This document shows positions 27,134-35,454 of a DNA stretch of 64,000 nt, piece by piece (within the stretch, counting starts at the first letter, position 1; each line of letters begins with the position of its first letter). The notes beneath the pieces are model-generated. The model made no database searches and was not told the DNA's origin. It saw only the letters and a list, made by a program, of their open reading frames with translations. The stretch covers positions 3,472,001 to 3,536,000 of the forward strand of contig NZ_CP012697.1 of assembly GCF_001314225.1 (NCBI RefSeq), in the 5' to 3' direction. Both the position numbers and the translations under genes were made by a program. This DNA comes from Microbacterium sp. No. 7. Its GTDB lineage: Bacteria > Actinomycetota > Actinomycetes > Actinomycetales > Microbacteriaceae.

Positions 27134-28357
27134 CTAACGAGTTCGCCGCCGGCGCGACCTGGGATCACGAGGGATGACCCACCACGCGGCCAGGCCGGCA
27201 GCTGAGGCGACGATGATGATCACGCTCAGCACACCGCTGGTTGTTCCGATCGCGCCGGTGACAGGTGAGCCGAGCACCCCTCCGAGGAACTGCGACGCTC
27301 CGGTGAGTGCTGACGCGGCGCCGCTGGCGACCAGGAGGGACTGGCCGGCGCCATGTGCGGCAGGCATTGCGAAACCGGAGCTGGCCATCAAGAGCATTGA
27401 TGCTATCCAGAGCACAGAGTCCGGGCTGCCGGTGCGAACGGCCAGGAGCAGCGCCAGACCTGCGATCACCCCGCCCGCGAGACCGACGCCCATCAGGGAC
27501 CTGGCAGGATAGCGACGCGCCAGCCGTCGATAGAGCAACGTCGACAGCACCATCACCGCCGCATTCGCGGCGAAGACCACCGCGAACGCGGACGGCGGAT
27601 AGCCACGCTCCCCCTCGACGATGAACGCGGCGGTGGCGACGTAGGCGAAGAACGCGAATGAGAAGCACGCGAGCGCGATCGAGATGCTCAGCAGCTCCCG
27701 GTCACGCAGAGCGGTCGCGAGCCCCGCGACGATGCCTCCGCTCGCATTCGCACGCTCCTCTTCGGGAATCGTCTCGGGCACCATGACGGCGAACGCGAGT
27801 GTGATCACCGCGCCGATGATCGTCAGGGCGATGAAATCCGCGCGCCAGCCCCACACAGCCGCGATTGCAGCTCCGGCGATCGGAGCCACGATCGGGGCCG
27901 CCGCGCCCACAATGGAGAGAATCCCGATCCTCGCCGCCCGCTGGCGGACGTCAGGCGTGATGTCACGGACGACACTGCGGGCGGCGACGATACATGCGGC
28001 ACCCAAGAGGCCGGCCACGAACCGCACCGCGACGAGCATCTCGGCATTTGCCGTGATCGCGCTCAGCGCGGAGGCTATGGTCCACCCGATACCGCCGACC
28101 AGGATAACTGGACGACGACCGATGCGATCGCTGAGTGGCCCCCAGACGATCTGCCCGATGCCGATGCCGAGCAGGCATCCGGTGATGGTCGCCTGGATGA
28201 GCCACTCCGGTGCACGGAAGTCATCTCTCATCGCCAACATCGACGGCGCGTAGATATCCATCGAGAGCGGAGCTAGCGCCGTGAGCGCCGCGAGCATGGC
28301 CAGAACTGTACGCGGTCGCTCCAGCGGCGACCGCCGATGACCGCCTGAGCGGCTCAT
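27134..28357 (-). CDS. MFS transporter, Bcr/CflA-type drug-efflux family
   Basis: 407 residues with about 12 hydrophobic segments. Family motifs PLSMDIYAPSMLAM at the first helix and GPLSDRIGRRPVIL in the first cytoplasmic loop identify the DHA1 Bcr/CflA group. Probably exports a toxic substrate or intermediate. Start 28357 chosen because its ATG overlaps the RidA stop (ATGA); the open frame extends 40 codons further into that gene. Confidence 0.88.
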   Translation of the reverse strand: MSRSGGHRRSPLERPRTVLAMLAALTALAPLSMDIYAPSMLAMRDDFRAPEWLIQATITGCLLGIGIGQIVWGPLSDRIGRRPVILVGGIGWTIASALSAITANAEMLVAVRFVAGLLGAACIVAARSVVRDITPDVRQRAARIGILSIVGAAAPIVAPIAGAAIAAVWGWRADFIALTIIGAVITLAFAVMVPETIPEEERANASGGIVAGLATALRDRELLSISIALACFSFAFFAYVATAAFIVEGERGYPPSAFAVVFAANAAVMVLSTLLYRRLARRYPARSLMGVGLAGGVIAGLALLLAVRTGSPDSVLWIASMLLMASSGFAMPAAHGAGQSLLVASGAASALTGASQFLGGVLGSPVTGAIGTTSGVLSVIIIVASAAGLAAWWVIPRDPRSRRRRTR

Positions 28358-28749
28358 TGACGCGGGAGATCGACGATTGCGGTCAGGTCTGCCTGCACGA
28401 GCAAGCCGTTGTCCAGCTGAGCGTGCACCGCGTGCCGCGCTGGACGACTCGACGGATCCGGGAACATCGCGAGCCATTCCCGGTTCAGAGCTGTTCGATC
28501 ACGGAAGTCAACGAGCCAGAAGGTCATCTTGATGATGTCGTCGACGGTGCCGTCGACGGCGGCCATCAGCGAGCGGACGTGTTCGAAGATGTTCACGACC
28601 TGGCGGTCGAGATCGGGTGGCACCTCCCCAGAACGAGACTCACGGCCGGTGAACGCGCTCGAGTAGACGAACGGGCCGATCCGGGACGCAGCGGGGATCG
28701 GGTTGGCATGACCGAAGCCGGGCAGTTCGACAGAGACGCGACCAGACAC
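28354..28749 (-). CDS. RidA/YjgF-family protein
   Basis: 131 residues. Trimeric RidA fold: YSSAFTGR, IFEHVRSLMAAVDGTVDDIIKMTFWLVDF, SRPARHAVHAQL with the conserved Arg, and the late LVQADLTAIV. RidA proteins hydrolyse reactive imines or enamines or act in ring-fission side steps such as 2-aminomuconate deamination. Second gene of the iclR-ridA-MFS unit. Confidence 0.88.
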   Translation of the reverse strand: MSGRVSVELPGFGHANPIPAASRIGPFVYSSAFTGRESRSGEVPPDLDRQVVNIFEHVRSLMAAVDGTVDDIIKMTFWLVDFRDRTALNREWLAMFPDPSSRPARHAVHAQLDNGLLVQADLTAIVDLPRQ

Positions 28750-28758
28750 AGGCGACGC

Positions 28759-29436
28759 CTATCCTTTCGCGATCTCTGAGGCTGCCCGTTCCAGGACGGC
28801 GGCGGTGGCGCCGGCGTCGATTGGCCGAGTCGCGAAGAGAACGGCGATGGACGCGGGACGACCCACCGACAACGGCACCGCTATCGCCGACAGTCCGGGG
28901 ATCACCTCATCGTGAGTCGCCTCGAACCGCGCCGGGCGATGCGTGCGCGGATCCAGCACGGACTGGATGACTTTCCCGGGTGCGCCGTGACCGAGCTGCT
29001 GACGACGACCGGGGCGCTGGGCGATGTAGGTCGCGGCATGGGTCGGCTCGACACTGAGAAGCGTCACGACCTCCTCACCGTCGAACACGACGAGGAATGC
29101 CGTCATCTCCAACTCGTCGGCTACTCGCTGCAGGTGCGGTTGCGCCACGGCCTGCAGTTGACGGGCTACTCCCTGACCGAAGGCGGCGAGGCGGAGCCCG
29201 AGCTCCAGTTCTCCGCTCGGCCCGCGCTGCACGAAGCGGTGCTGCTCGAGAGTACGGACGATGCGATAGGCCGCCGATCTGTTGACTCCCAGGCCTTCAG
29301 CGAGATCGTTGATCGTCAATGACGACCTGGACTCGCCGATCAGTGCCAGCGCCGCCAGCCCGCGAGACAGGGTCTGCGAACCGACGCTGCTGACATCGGA
29401 GCTCAGTTCTGCTGTGGAGGCGTTCTGTTCCGCCAT
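28759..29436 (-). CDS. IclR-family transcriptional regulator
   Basis: 225 residues. Winged HTH at TINDLAEGLGVNRSAAYRIVRTLE, then the effector domain with HGAPGKVIQSVLD and a late GLSAIAVPL. IclR regulators of this group often control aromatic catabolism genes next to them. It faces the flavin hydroxylase gene across a 128-bp divergent gap, so that gene and its own operon are the likely targets. Confidence 0.9.
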   Translation of the reverse strand: MAEQNASTAELSSDVSSVGSQTLSRGLAALALIGESRSSLTINDLAEGLGVNRSAAYRIVRTLEQHRFVQRGPSGELELGLRLAAFGQGVARQLQAVAQPHLQRVADELEMTAFLVVFDGEEVVTLLSVEPTHAATYIAQRPGRRQQLGHGAPGKVIQSVLDPRTHRPARFEATHDEVIPGLSAIAVPLSVGRPASIAVLFATRPIDAGATAAVLERAASEIAKG

Positions 29437-29564
29437 CGAGGCTCACTTTCCTTGAATCCGGAATTGCCTTACGATGAGATCAATATTTGAGCGTAGCACT
29501 CAGATAGTGAACGTGCAGTCGTTCGGCTGATATCAACTGGTCGGCGATTCGAAGGAGAATTTCG

Positions 29565-31526
29565 ATGCAGATCCACTACCGCGGGTACGAGGCGAACGAT
29601 CCGCGGATCAAACCTGCGGCTGGCTTCGGCGTGGACAGGGCGACTGATATGCCTGACGAGATGGATGTGCTCGTCGTGGGCACCGGTCCCGCCGCATCCG
29701 TGGTCACCGCTCAGCTGTCACGCTTCCCGTCTATCAACGCGCGGGTGGTCGAGCGGCGCCCTGGCCGGCTCGAGGTCGGCCAGGCCGACGGCATCCAGGC
29801 GCGCTCGGTCGAGACCTTCCAGGCGTTTGGCTTCGCTGGAGAGGTGATCGAAGAGGCCTACCGGAACGTTGAGATGTGCTTCTGGAAGCCCGACCACGAC
29901 GACCCGAGCATCATCGTTCGGACGTCGCGAGCGCCGGATGATGCGACGGGAATGAGTGAGTTCCCCCACATCTACGTCAACCAGTCCCGCATCCTCGACT
30001 ACTTTCTCCGCGATGCCGTGCGCGCACCCGGCCGCATCGTCCCCGACTACGGCGTGCAGTTCGTCGACTGCACCATCGACCAGGACGCGCCATACCCGGT
30101 CGCCGCACGTGTCGAGTACGTCACGGGGCCTCGCGCGGGTGAGATGCGGACGGTGCGTGCGAAGTACCTCGTTGGCGGCGATGGAGCGCGTAGCCGCGTG
30201 CGAGCCTCCCTCGGCCACGGGCTTCATGGCGAGGCCGCACTTCACGCCTGGGGCGTGATGGATGTCCTGGCGAACACCGACTTTCCGGACATCCAGCTCA
30301 AGTGCTCCATACAATCCCACGACGCCGGAAACATCCTGCTCATCCCCCGTGAGGGCGGCTACCTTGTGCGCATCTACGTCGACCTCGGCGAGATCGACGA
30401 GCTTGACGGTGGGGCCGTCCGCTCGACCCCGGTCGAGGCGATCATCGCGAAGGCCAATCGCATCCTCCATCCATACTCGCTCGACGTGCGCGCAGTCACA
30501 TGGTGGTCCGTCTATGAGGTCGCGCACCGCATCGCGGACGGCTTCGATGACGTACCGACCGATCTCGTCGGCATCCAGACGCCCCGCGCATTCATCATGG
30601 GCGACGCCTGCCACACGCACTCTGCCAAGGCAGGACAGGGCATGAACGTGTCGATCCAGGACGGCTTCAACCTGGCTTGGAAGCTCGCTGCCGTGCTCGA
30701 GGGGCGTGCCCCCGAGACGCTGTTGTCCACTTATGCCGCCGAGCGCAGAGTCGTCGCGCAGAACCTCATCGACTTCGACAAGGAATGGTCAGAGATGATG
30801 GCTCGTCCGGTCGACTCATGGGAAGACCCGACCGAGCTCGAGCGCTACTACGTCGCGACACTCGAGTTTCCTGCCGGATTCATGACGCAGTATGCGCCCT
30901 CGATGATCACCCTCGGCACCGAGGATCATGACCTTGCGGCCGGCTTCCCGGTCGGGAAGCGATTCAAGTCCGCCGAAGTCATCCGGCGCGCCGACAACCG
31001 GTGGCGTCATCTCGGCCACTTCCATGAGGCGGACGGCCGCTGGCGCCTCTACGTCTTCGCCGACTCCGCAGCGCCGGCCCTCTCCGGGACGCCCACGGCC
31101 GAGTTCGCGGATTGGTGGTCGACCGACCCCGCCTCCCCGCTCGTTCGGTTCACGCCCGTCGGCGGCGACTCCGACGCCGTCTTCGACACCAAGGTGATCT
31201 ATCAACAGGACTACACGCTCGTCGAGCCCAGTGCCGTGCCCAATGCCTTCAAGCCGGTGAAGACGCCCTTGGGGCTCATCGACATCAACCAGATCTTTGC
31301 GGCGGGGCACGGCCGTGACATCTTCCGCGACCGCGAGATCAGTCGGGACGGCGCGATCGTCGTCGTGCGTCCTGACCAGTACGTCGCCGCAGTTTTGCCC
31401 CTGAGCGCGCGAGAGGAACTCGCGTCCTTCTTCGACGGACACATGCTCACCCCAGTCGAAACGAGCAACCCCGCGTCTGACCAAGACGTACCCACCATAA
31501 CCATCGCTGAAAGGACAGCGCTATGA
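29565..31526 (+). CDS. FAD-dependent phenol hydroxylase family (PheA/MobA-like)
   Basis: 653 residues with two parts: an FAD monooxygenase domain and a C-terminal thioredoxin-like domain (from about 470), as in phenol 2-monooxygenase and 3-hydroxybenzoate 4-monooxygenase. FAD motif VLVVGTGPAASVV has Ala at the third Gly position; GGDGARSRVR and FIMGDACHTHSAKAGQGMN are the DG and GD motifs. Adds a hydroxyl to a phenolic ring to make a catechol. GAAGGAGAAT precedes the start, and the following dioxygenase overlaps by 4 bp. Confidence 0.92.
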   Translation: MQIHYRGYEANDPRIKPAAGFGVDRATDMPDEMDVLVVGTGPAASVVTAQLSRFPSINARVVERRPGRLEVGQADGIQARSVETFQAFGFAGEVIEEAYRNVEMCFWKPDHDDPSIIVRTSRAPDDATGMSEFPHIYVNQSRILDYFLRDAVRAPGRIVPDYGVQFVDCTIDQDAPYPVAARVEYVTGPRAGEMRTVRAKYLVGGDGARSRVRASLGHGLHGEAALHAWGVMDVLANTDFPDIQLKCSIQSHDAGNILLIPREGGYLVRIYVDLGEIDELDGGAVRSTPVEAIIAKANRILHPYSLDVRAVTWWSVYEVAHRIADGFDDVPTDLVGIQTPRAFIMGDACHTHSAKAGQGMNVSIQDGFNLAWKLAAVLEGRAPETLLSTYAAERRVVAQNLIDFDKEWSEMMARPVDSWEDPTELERYYVATLEFPAGFMTQYAPSMITLGTEDHDLAAGFPVGKRFKSAEVIRRADNRWRHLGHFHEADGRWRLYVFADSAAPALSGTPTAEFADWWSTDPASPLVRFTPVGGDSDAVFDTKVIYQQDYTLVEPSAVPNAFKPVKTPLGLIDINQIFAAGHGRDIFRDREISRDGAIVVVRPDQYVAAVLPLSAREELASFFDGHMLTPVETSNPASDQDVPTITIAERTAL

Positions 31527-32521
31527 GCCTGCCAGTCACCAATCAGGAACCCCCCTTCGCCATCACGCGTGCAAGTCATGTACGCATGCAGGTCACCGAT
31601 CTTGCTGCCTCGCGCGATTTCTACCGCGACGTGATCGGCCTCGTGGTCACGGAAGAGACCGACGACGCCGTCTACTTCCGCGGCTGGGAGGAAGTAGCCC
31701 ACCACTCGCTCGTGCTCGAACGCGGTCCCGAGGCCAAGGCGCTGCAGGTGGGGCTGCGCGTGCGCACCGACGAGGACATCGTGAAAGCCGAGAACTACTT
31801 CACGTCGGCCGGAATCACGCACGAACGCGTCGAGCTTCCTCACCAAGGTCCCACGCTTCGTTTCGTCGATCCGGTGGGCACCCACATGGAACTCACCTCC
31901 TCCATGAGCCTCGTCGAGCGCAAGCATCAGCGCTTCGCAGAGTTCGTCGCCGGTGCACCGCAGCGCATCGACCACTACCAGGTGGTCACCTACGACGTGC
32001 AGAAGGCCACCGACTTCTGGGCAGGTCTGGGCATGCGCCTGGCGGAGTACACGGCGAAGGACGGCACTGACGAGCTCTGGGGATCGTGGATGGAGGTCAA
32101 GGGCAACACCCACGACCTCGTCTTCACGAATGGTCGGGGTCCGCGCCTGCATCACTTCGCCTACACCGTCCCCGATGGCATCTCGCTGCTCCACGCAGCC
32201 GATGTCGCCGGCGACCTCGGATTCGGTGAGGAGATCGACCGAGGTCCCGGTCGTCATGGCATCAGCAACGCCCTGTTCCTGTACCTGCGAGACCCTGACC
32301 AGCACCGCATCGAACTCTTCACGACGCACTACCAGTTCATCGATCTGGAGGATGTGCCGATGCGCTGGGATCTGTCGAACGCGAACCGCGCTCAGCTGTG
32401 GGGCCTTCCGGCAACACGGCGCTGGTTCTTCGAGGCAAGCGAGTTTCCCGGCGAGGCGGTGCACGAGCCACTGCTCATTGCCGCACCGGCCACGTTGGAA
32501 GACGTGCTCGCCATCCACTGA
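31523..32521 (+). CDS. extradiol dioxygenase, HpaD-like (VOC family)
   Basis: 332 residues. Two VOC repeats; Fe ligands look to be His in IDHYQVVTYD, His in LHHFAYTV and Glu in HRIELFTTHYQ, with the long C-terminal tail characteristic of actinobacterial homoprotocatechuate 2,3-dioxygenase. Cleaves the catechol made by the hydroxylase it is fused to translationally (ATGA overlap). Substrate not fixed by sequence alone. Confidence 0.92.
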   Translation: MSLPVTNQEPPFAITRASHVRMQVTDLAASRDFYRDVIGLVVTEETDDAVYFRGWEEVAHHSLVLERGPEAKALQVGLRVRTDEDIVKAENYFTSAGITHERVELPHQGPTLRFVDPVGTHMELTSSMSLVERKHQRFAEFVAGAPQRIDHYQVVTYDVQKATDFWAGLGMRLAEYTAKDGTDELWGSWMEVKGNTHDLVFTNGRGPRLHHFAYTVPDGISLLHAADVAGDLGFGEEIDRGPGRHGISNALFLYLRDPDQHRIELFTTHYQFIDLEDVPMRWDLSNANRAQLWGLPATRRWFFEASEFPGEAVHEPLLIAAPATLEDVLAIH

Positions 32522-32550
32522 CACGCGCGACGGCCTGAAGGCGTAGACAG

Positions 32551-32574
32551 GCCCCGGGCACATATCACCCGGGG
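32551..32574 (+). terminator. terminator after the hydroxylase-dioxygenase operon
   Basis: GCCCCGGG pairs with CCCGGGGC across an 8-nt loop, 29 bp after the stop at 32521. Confidence 0.75.
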
Positions 32575-32694
32575 CTGCGTCCACCGGCCTACTTACGAGC
32601 CAAGCCGCACGCTGATTGCACAGCATTGACTCGATACATAGGGTTGCCCGAACGCCAGGAGCCGCATCGTACCGCTCGGGCCCGTCGCCGCCGC

Positions 32695-32730
32695 GGAGAG
32701 CCTCCGGTGATACGTCACCAGAGGCTCTCC
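32695..32730 (-). terminator. terminator of the broken P450 gene
   Basis: GGAGAGCCTC pairs with GAGGCTCTCC; inside, GGTGA pairs with TCACC around a 4-nt loop. It begins 11 bp after the stop of the P450 3' fragment, the original gene end. Confidence 0.8.
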
Positions 32731-32741
32731 CGTCACCTTGC

Positions 32742-32810
32742 TCAGGCGGCCTGGAAGTCCACCTCAAGACTCCGCGGCGCCCGGAAGACCCACCCGTTAA
32801 CCGGGACAGG
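32742..32810 (-). pseudogene. CYP255-like P450, 3' fragment (last 22 codons)
   Basis: Reads P-V-N-G-W-V-F-R-A-P-R-S-L-E-V-D-F and stop, the same C-terminus as the intact P450 at 4970. Upstream it runs into the end of the IS21-family element. ACAGG (32806-32810) is the target duplication shared with 36722-36726. Confidence 0.9.
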
Positions 32811-32841
32811 TGACTATGGCAGCGTAAGTCGGACCCACCAG

Positions 32842-32862
32842 GGCAATCTAAGCGGAGACCAC
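32842..32862 (+). repeat. left subterminal repeat of the IS21-family element
   Basis: Begins GGCAATCTAAGCGG; pairs as an inverted repeat with 36670-36690. Offset 31 nt from the left end. Likely a transposase (IstA) binding site. Confidence 0.75.
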
Positions 32863-32957
32863 TTGCTGCTTGACGGGGTGTCCACGGCAGCCTGAGCCGA
32901 GTCCACCTCCACCGTTGACGGAACTGTTGTTCCGGATGCTGATGGTGGAGGTTTGGG

Positions 32958-34637
32958 ATGGGATCTCGGGTGGATGTGTTCGCGGCGATTCGGCGTGATG
33001 CGCGGGTGGAGGAGCTCTCGATCAGAGAGCTTGCGCGCCGTCATCACGTTGGGCGAGCGACGGTGCGGCAGGCGTTGGCTTCGCCGGAACCGCCGCCGAA
33101 GAAGACGCGGGTGAGGTCGGCGCCGAGGCTTGACCGGTTCAAGCCCGCGATCGACGCGATGCTGCGGGAGGATCTGACGGCACCAAGGAAGCAGCGCCAC
33201 ACCGCGACCCGGGTACTGGATCGTCTTATTGAGGAGCACGGAGCGACTGAATTGTCGTATTCGACTGTTCGTAACTACGTCCGCTTTCGCCGGCCCGAGA
33301 TCGACGCGGTCGCGGGCCGGCGGGTGGAGGTCTTCATCCCTCAAGACCACCAGCCAGGTGCGGAGGCTGAGGTCGATTTCGGCGAGGTGTGGGTGGTGCT
33401 AGCTGGGGTGAAGACGAAGTGCCACATGTTCGTGTTCCGGCTCTCTCACTCGGGGAAGGCGATCCACCGGGTTTATTCGACTCAGTCGCAGGAAGCATTC
33501 CTCGAGGGCCACATTGATGCGTTCGAAGAGATTGGCGGCATCCCGACCCGGCATATCCGTTACGACAATCTGACATCGGCAGTCCAGGCGGTGCTCTATG
33601 GCAACGGGCGCGGCCGGATCGAGAACGAGCGGTGGGTGCTGTTCCGCTCCCACTACGGGTTCGATTCGTTCTACTGCCAACCCGGTATCACGGGCGCACA
33701 TGAGAAGGGCGGCGTTGAGGGTGAGGTCGGGCGGTTCCGGCGAACACATTTGACACCCATGCCGGTTGTCGATTCCCTCGCAGAACTCAACGCGAGAATC
33801 CGCGCCTGGGACGCGGCGGATGACAGGCGGCGGATCGCGTCGCGGATTCGCACAGTCGGCCAGGACTTCGCCGTCGAACAGGCACTGCTGTCGCCGCTGC
33901 CGTATGAGCGATTCGATCCAGGCCTGACGCTGCATCCGCGGGTCGACAGGTCGAGTCTGATCACGGTTCGGATGGCGAAGTACTCCGTCCCCGCCCATCT
34001 GATCGGCCGGAACGTCCGCGTCTCATTACGCGCGTCCGTGGTCGTCGTTTTCGACGGGCACCAGGAAGTTGCCCGCCATGAGCGAGTTGTCGCGCGCGGC
34101 GGACAATCAGTCGTCCTCGACCATTACCTCGAGGTGTTGCGTCAGAAGCCCGGAGCGCTCCCGGGAGCCACCGCCTTAGCGAGGGCGCGGGAGGCCGGAG
34201 TGTTTACGGCTGCCCACGATGCGTTCTGGGCGGCCGCCCGCAAGACCGATGGTGATGCCGTCGGCACGCGAGCCCTCATTGATGTTCTGCTTCTGCACCG
34301 GAGCATGCCCGCAGAGGAAGTGATCGCCGGCATCCACGCAGCACTCCAAGTCGGGGCAGTCACCGCCGATGTCGTCGCTGTCGAAGCCCGCAGACAAACT
34401 TCGACGGGTGGGCCTGGCCTGCATGGTCATCTCCGTGAACTCGCGTCTGGCCGCGAGCAACGAGTTGTCAGTCTCACCCAACGCCGTCTCGCTGATCCGG
34501 CCGCGGTGATCGCAGGTCTCCCGGCCGACACGAGACCACTGCCGAGTGTCGCCGGCTACGACGAACTCTTGGAACGTCGGGCACGCCCGACGCTCACGGA
34601 CGAAGCGATTGATCGGGAAGGAACCACGGGAACATGA
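32958..34637 (+). CDS. istA: IS21-family transposase IstA
   Basis: 559 residues. N-terminal HTH (IRELARRHHVGRATVRQALAS), then the DDE core: EVDFGEVWVVL with the first Asp, IPTRHIRYDNLTSAV with the second, and the Glu in GAHEKGGVEGEVGRFRR. Catalyses strand transfer together with IstB. ATG at 32958. The following istB start overlaps its stop by 4 bp. Confidence 0.95.
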   Translation: MGSRVDVFAAIRRDARVEELSIRELARRHHVGRATVRQALASPEPPPKKTRVRSAPRLDRFKPAIDAMLREDLTAPRKQRHTATRVLDRLIEEHGATELSYSTVRNYVRFRRPEIDAVAGRRVEVFIPQDHQPGAEAEVDFGEVWVVLAGVKTKCHMFVFRLSHSGKAIHRVYSTQSQEAFLEGHIDAFEEIGGIPTRHIRYDNLTSAVQAVLYGNGRGRIENERWVLFRSHYGFDSFYCQPGITGAHEKGGVEGEVGRFRRTHLTPMPVVDSLAELNARIRAWDAADDRRRIASRIRTVGQDFAVEQALLSPLPYERFDPGLTLHPRVDRSSLITVRMAKYSVPAHLIGRNVRVSLRASVVVVFDGHQEVARHERVVARGGQSVVLDHYLEVLRQKPGALPGATALARAREAGVFTAAHDAFWAAARKTDGDAVGTRALIDVLLLHRSMPAEEVIAGIHAALQVGAVTADVVAVEARRQTSTGGPGLHGHLRELASGREQRVVSLTQRRLADPAAVIAGLPADTRPLPSVAGYDELLERRARPTLTDEAIDREGTTGT

Positions 34638-35446
34638 CCACGAAACCCACCACCGTCACGACGACGCTGCGCCGGAGACGCGGGCTCACCGAAGAAGCAG
34701 CGATCGCGGCTGTCGATCAGGCCTGCCGGCGTCTCCGGCTCCCGACTGTCCGCGCCGTCGTTGACGAGGCCCTGGTGACCGCGAACCGAGAGCAGCTGTC
34801 CTACCAAGGGTTCCTGGCAGAGCTACTGCTCGCGGAGTGCGATGATCGCGATCGGCGCTCCTCGATTCGGCGCGTGTCTGCGGCTGGCTTCCCGCGGAGC
34901 AAGTGGCTCGGTGACTTCGATTTCGACGCGAACCCGAACATCAACCCGGCCACGATCCACCAACTCGCTACCGGTGACTGGATCCGCAAAGGCGAACCGC
35001 TCTGCCTCATCGGCGACTCCGGTACCGGGAAATCGCATCTACTGATCGGTCTGGGAACCGCGGCTGCAGAGAAGGGCTATCGGGTCAAATACACGCTCGC
35101 GACGAAACTCGTCAACGAACTCGTCGAAGCCGCCGACGAGAAGCAGCTCGCCCGCACCATCGCTCGCTACGGCCGCGTCGACTTGCTCTGCATCGATGAA
35201 CTCGGCTACATGGAACTCGACCGCCGCGGAGCCGAGCTCCTGTTCCAGGTCCTCACCGAACGCGAAGAGAAGAACTCCGTCGCGATAGCCTCCAACGAAT
35301 CGTTCTCCGGATGGACGAGGACCTTCACCGACCCGAGGCTCTGCGCTGCGATCGTCGACCGACTCACGTTCGGTGGCAGCATCATCGAAACCGGCACCGA
35401 CTCCTATCGCCTCGCCCACACCCGCCGACTCACTGACCAGGTCTGA
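34634..35446 (+). CDS. istB: IS21-family helper ATPase IstB
   Basis: 270 residues, AAA+ DnaC-like ATPase that assists IstA in target capture. Walker A GDSGTGKSHLL near residue 135 and Walker B DLLCIDELGYMEL near 190. ATGA overlap with istA. It ends only 8 bp before the stop of the convergent trpS gene. Confidence 0.95.
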   Translation: MTTKPTTVTTTLRRRRGLTEEAAIAAVDQACRRLRLPTVRAVVDEALVTANREQLSYQGFLAELLLAECDDRDRRSSIRRVSAAGFPRSKWLGDFDFDANPNINPATIHQLATGDWIRKGEPLCLIGDSGTGKSHLLIGLGTAAAEKGYRVKYTLATKLVNELVEAADEKQLARTIARYGRVDLLCIDELGYMELDRRGAELLFQVLTEREEKNSVAIASNESFSGWTRTFTDPRLCAAIVDRLTFGGSIIETGTDSYRLAHTRRLTDQV

Positions 35447-35454
35447 CCGAGGTC

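Noticed and set aside
31211..32767. 518-codon open frame on the minus strand
   Set aside because: Shadow of the hydroxylase and HpaD-like dioxygenase genes; no domain.
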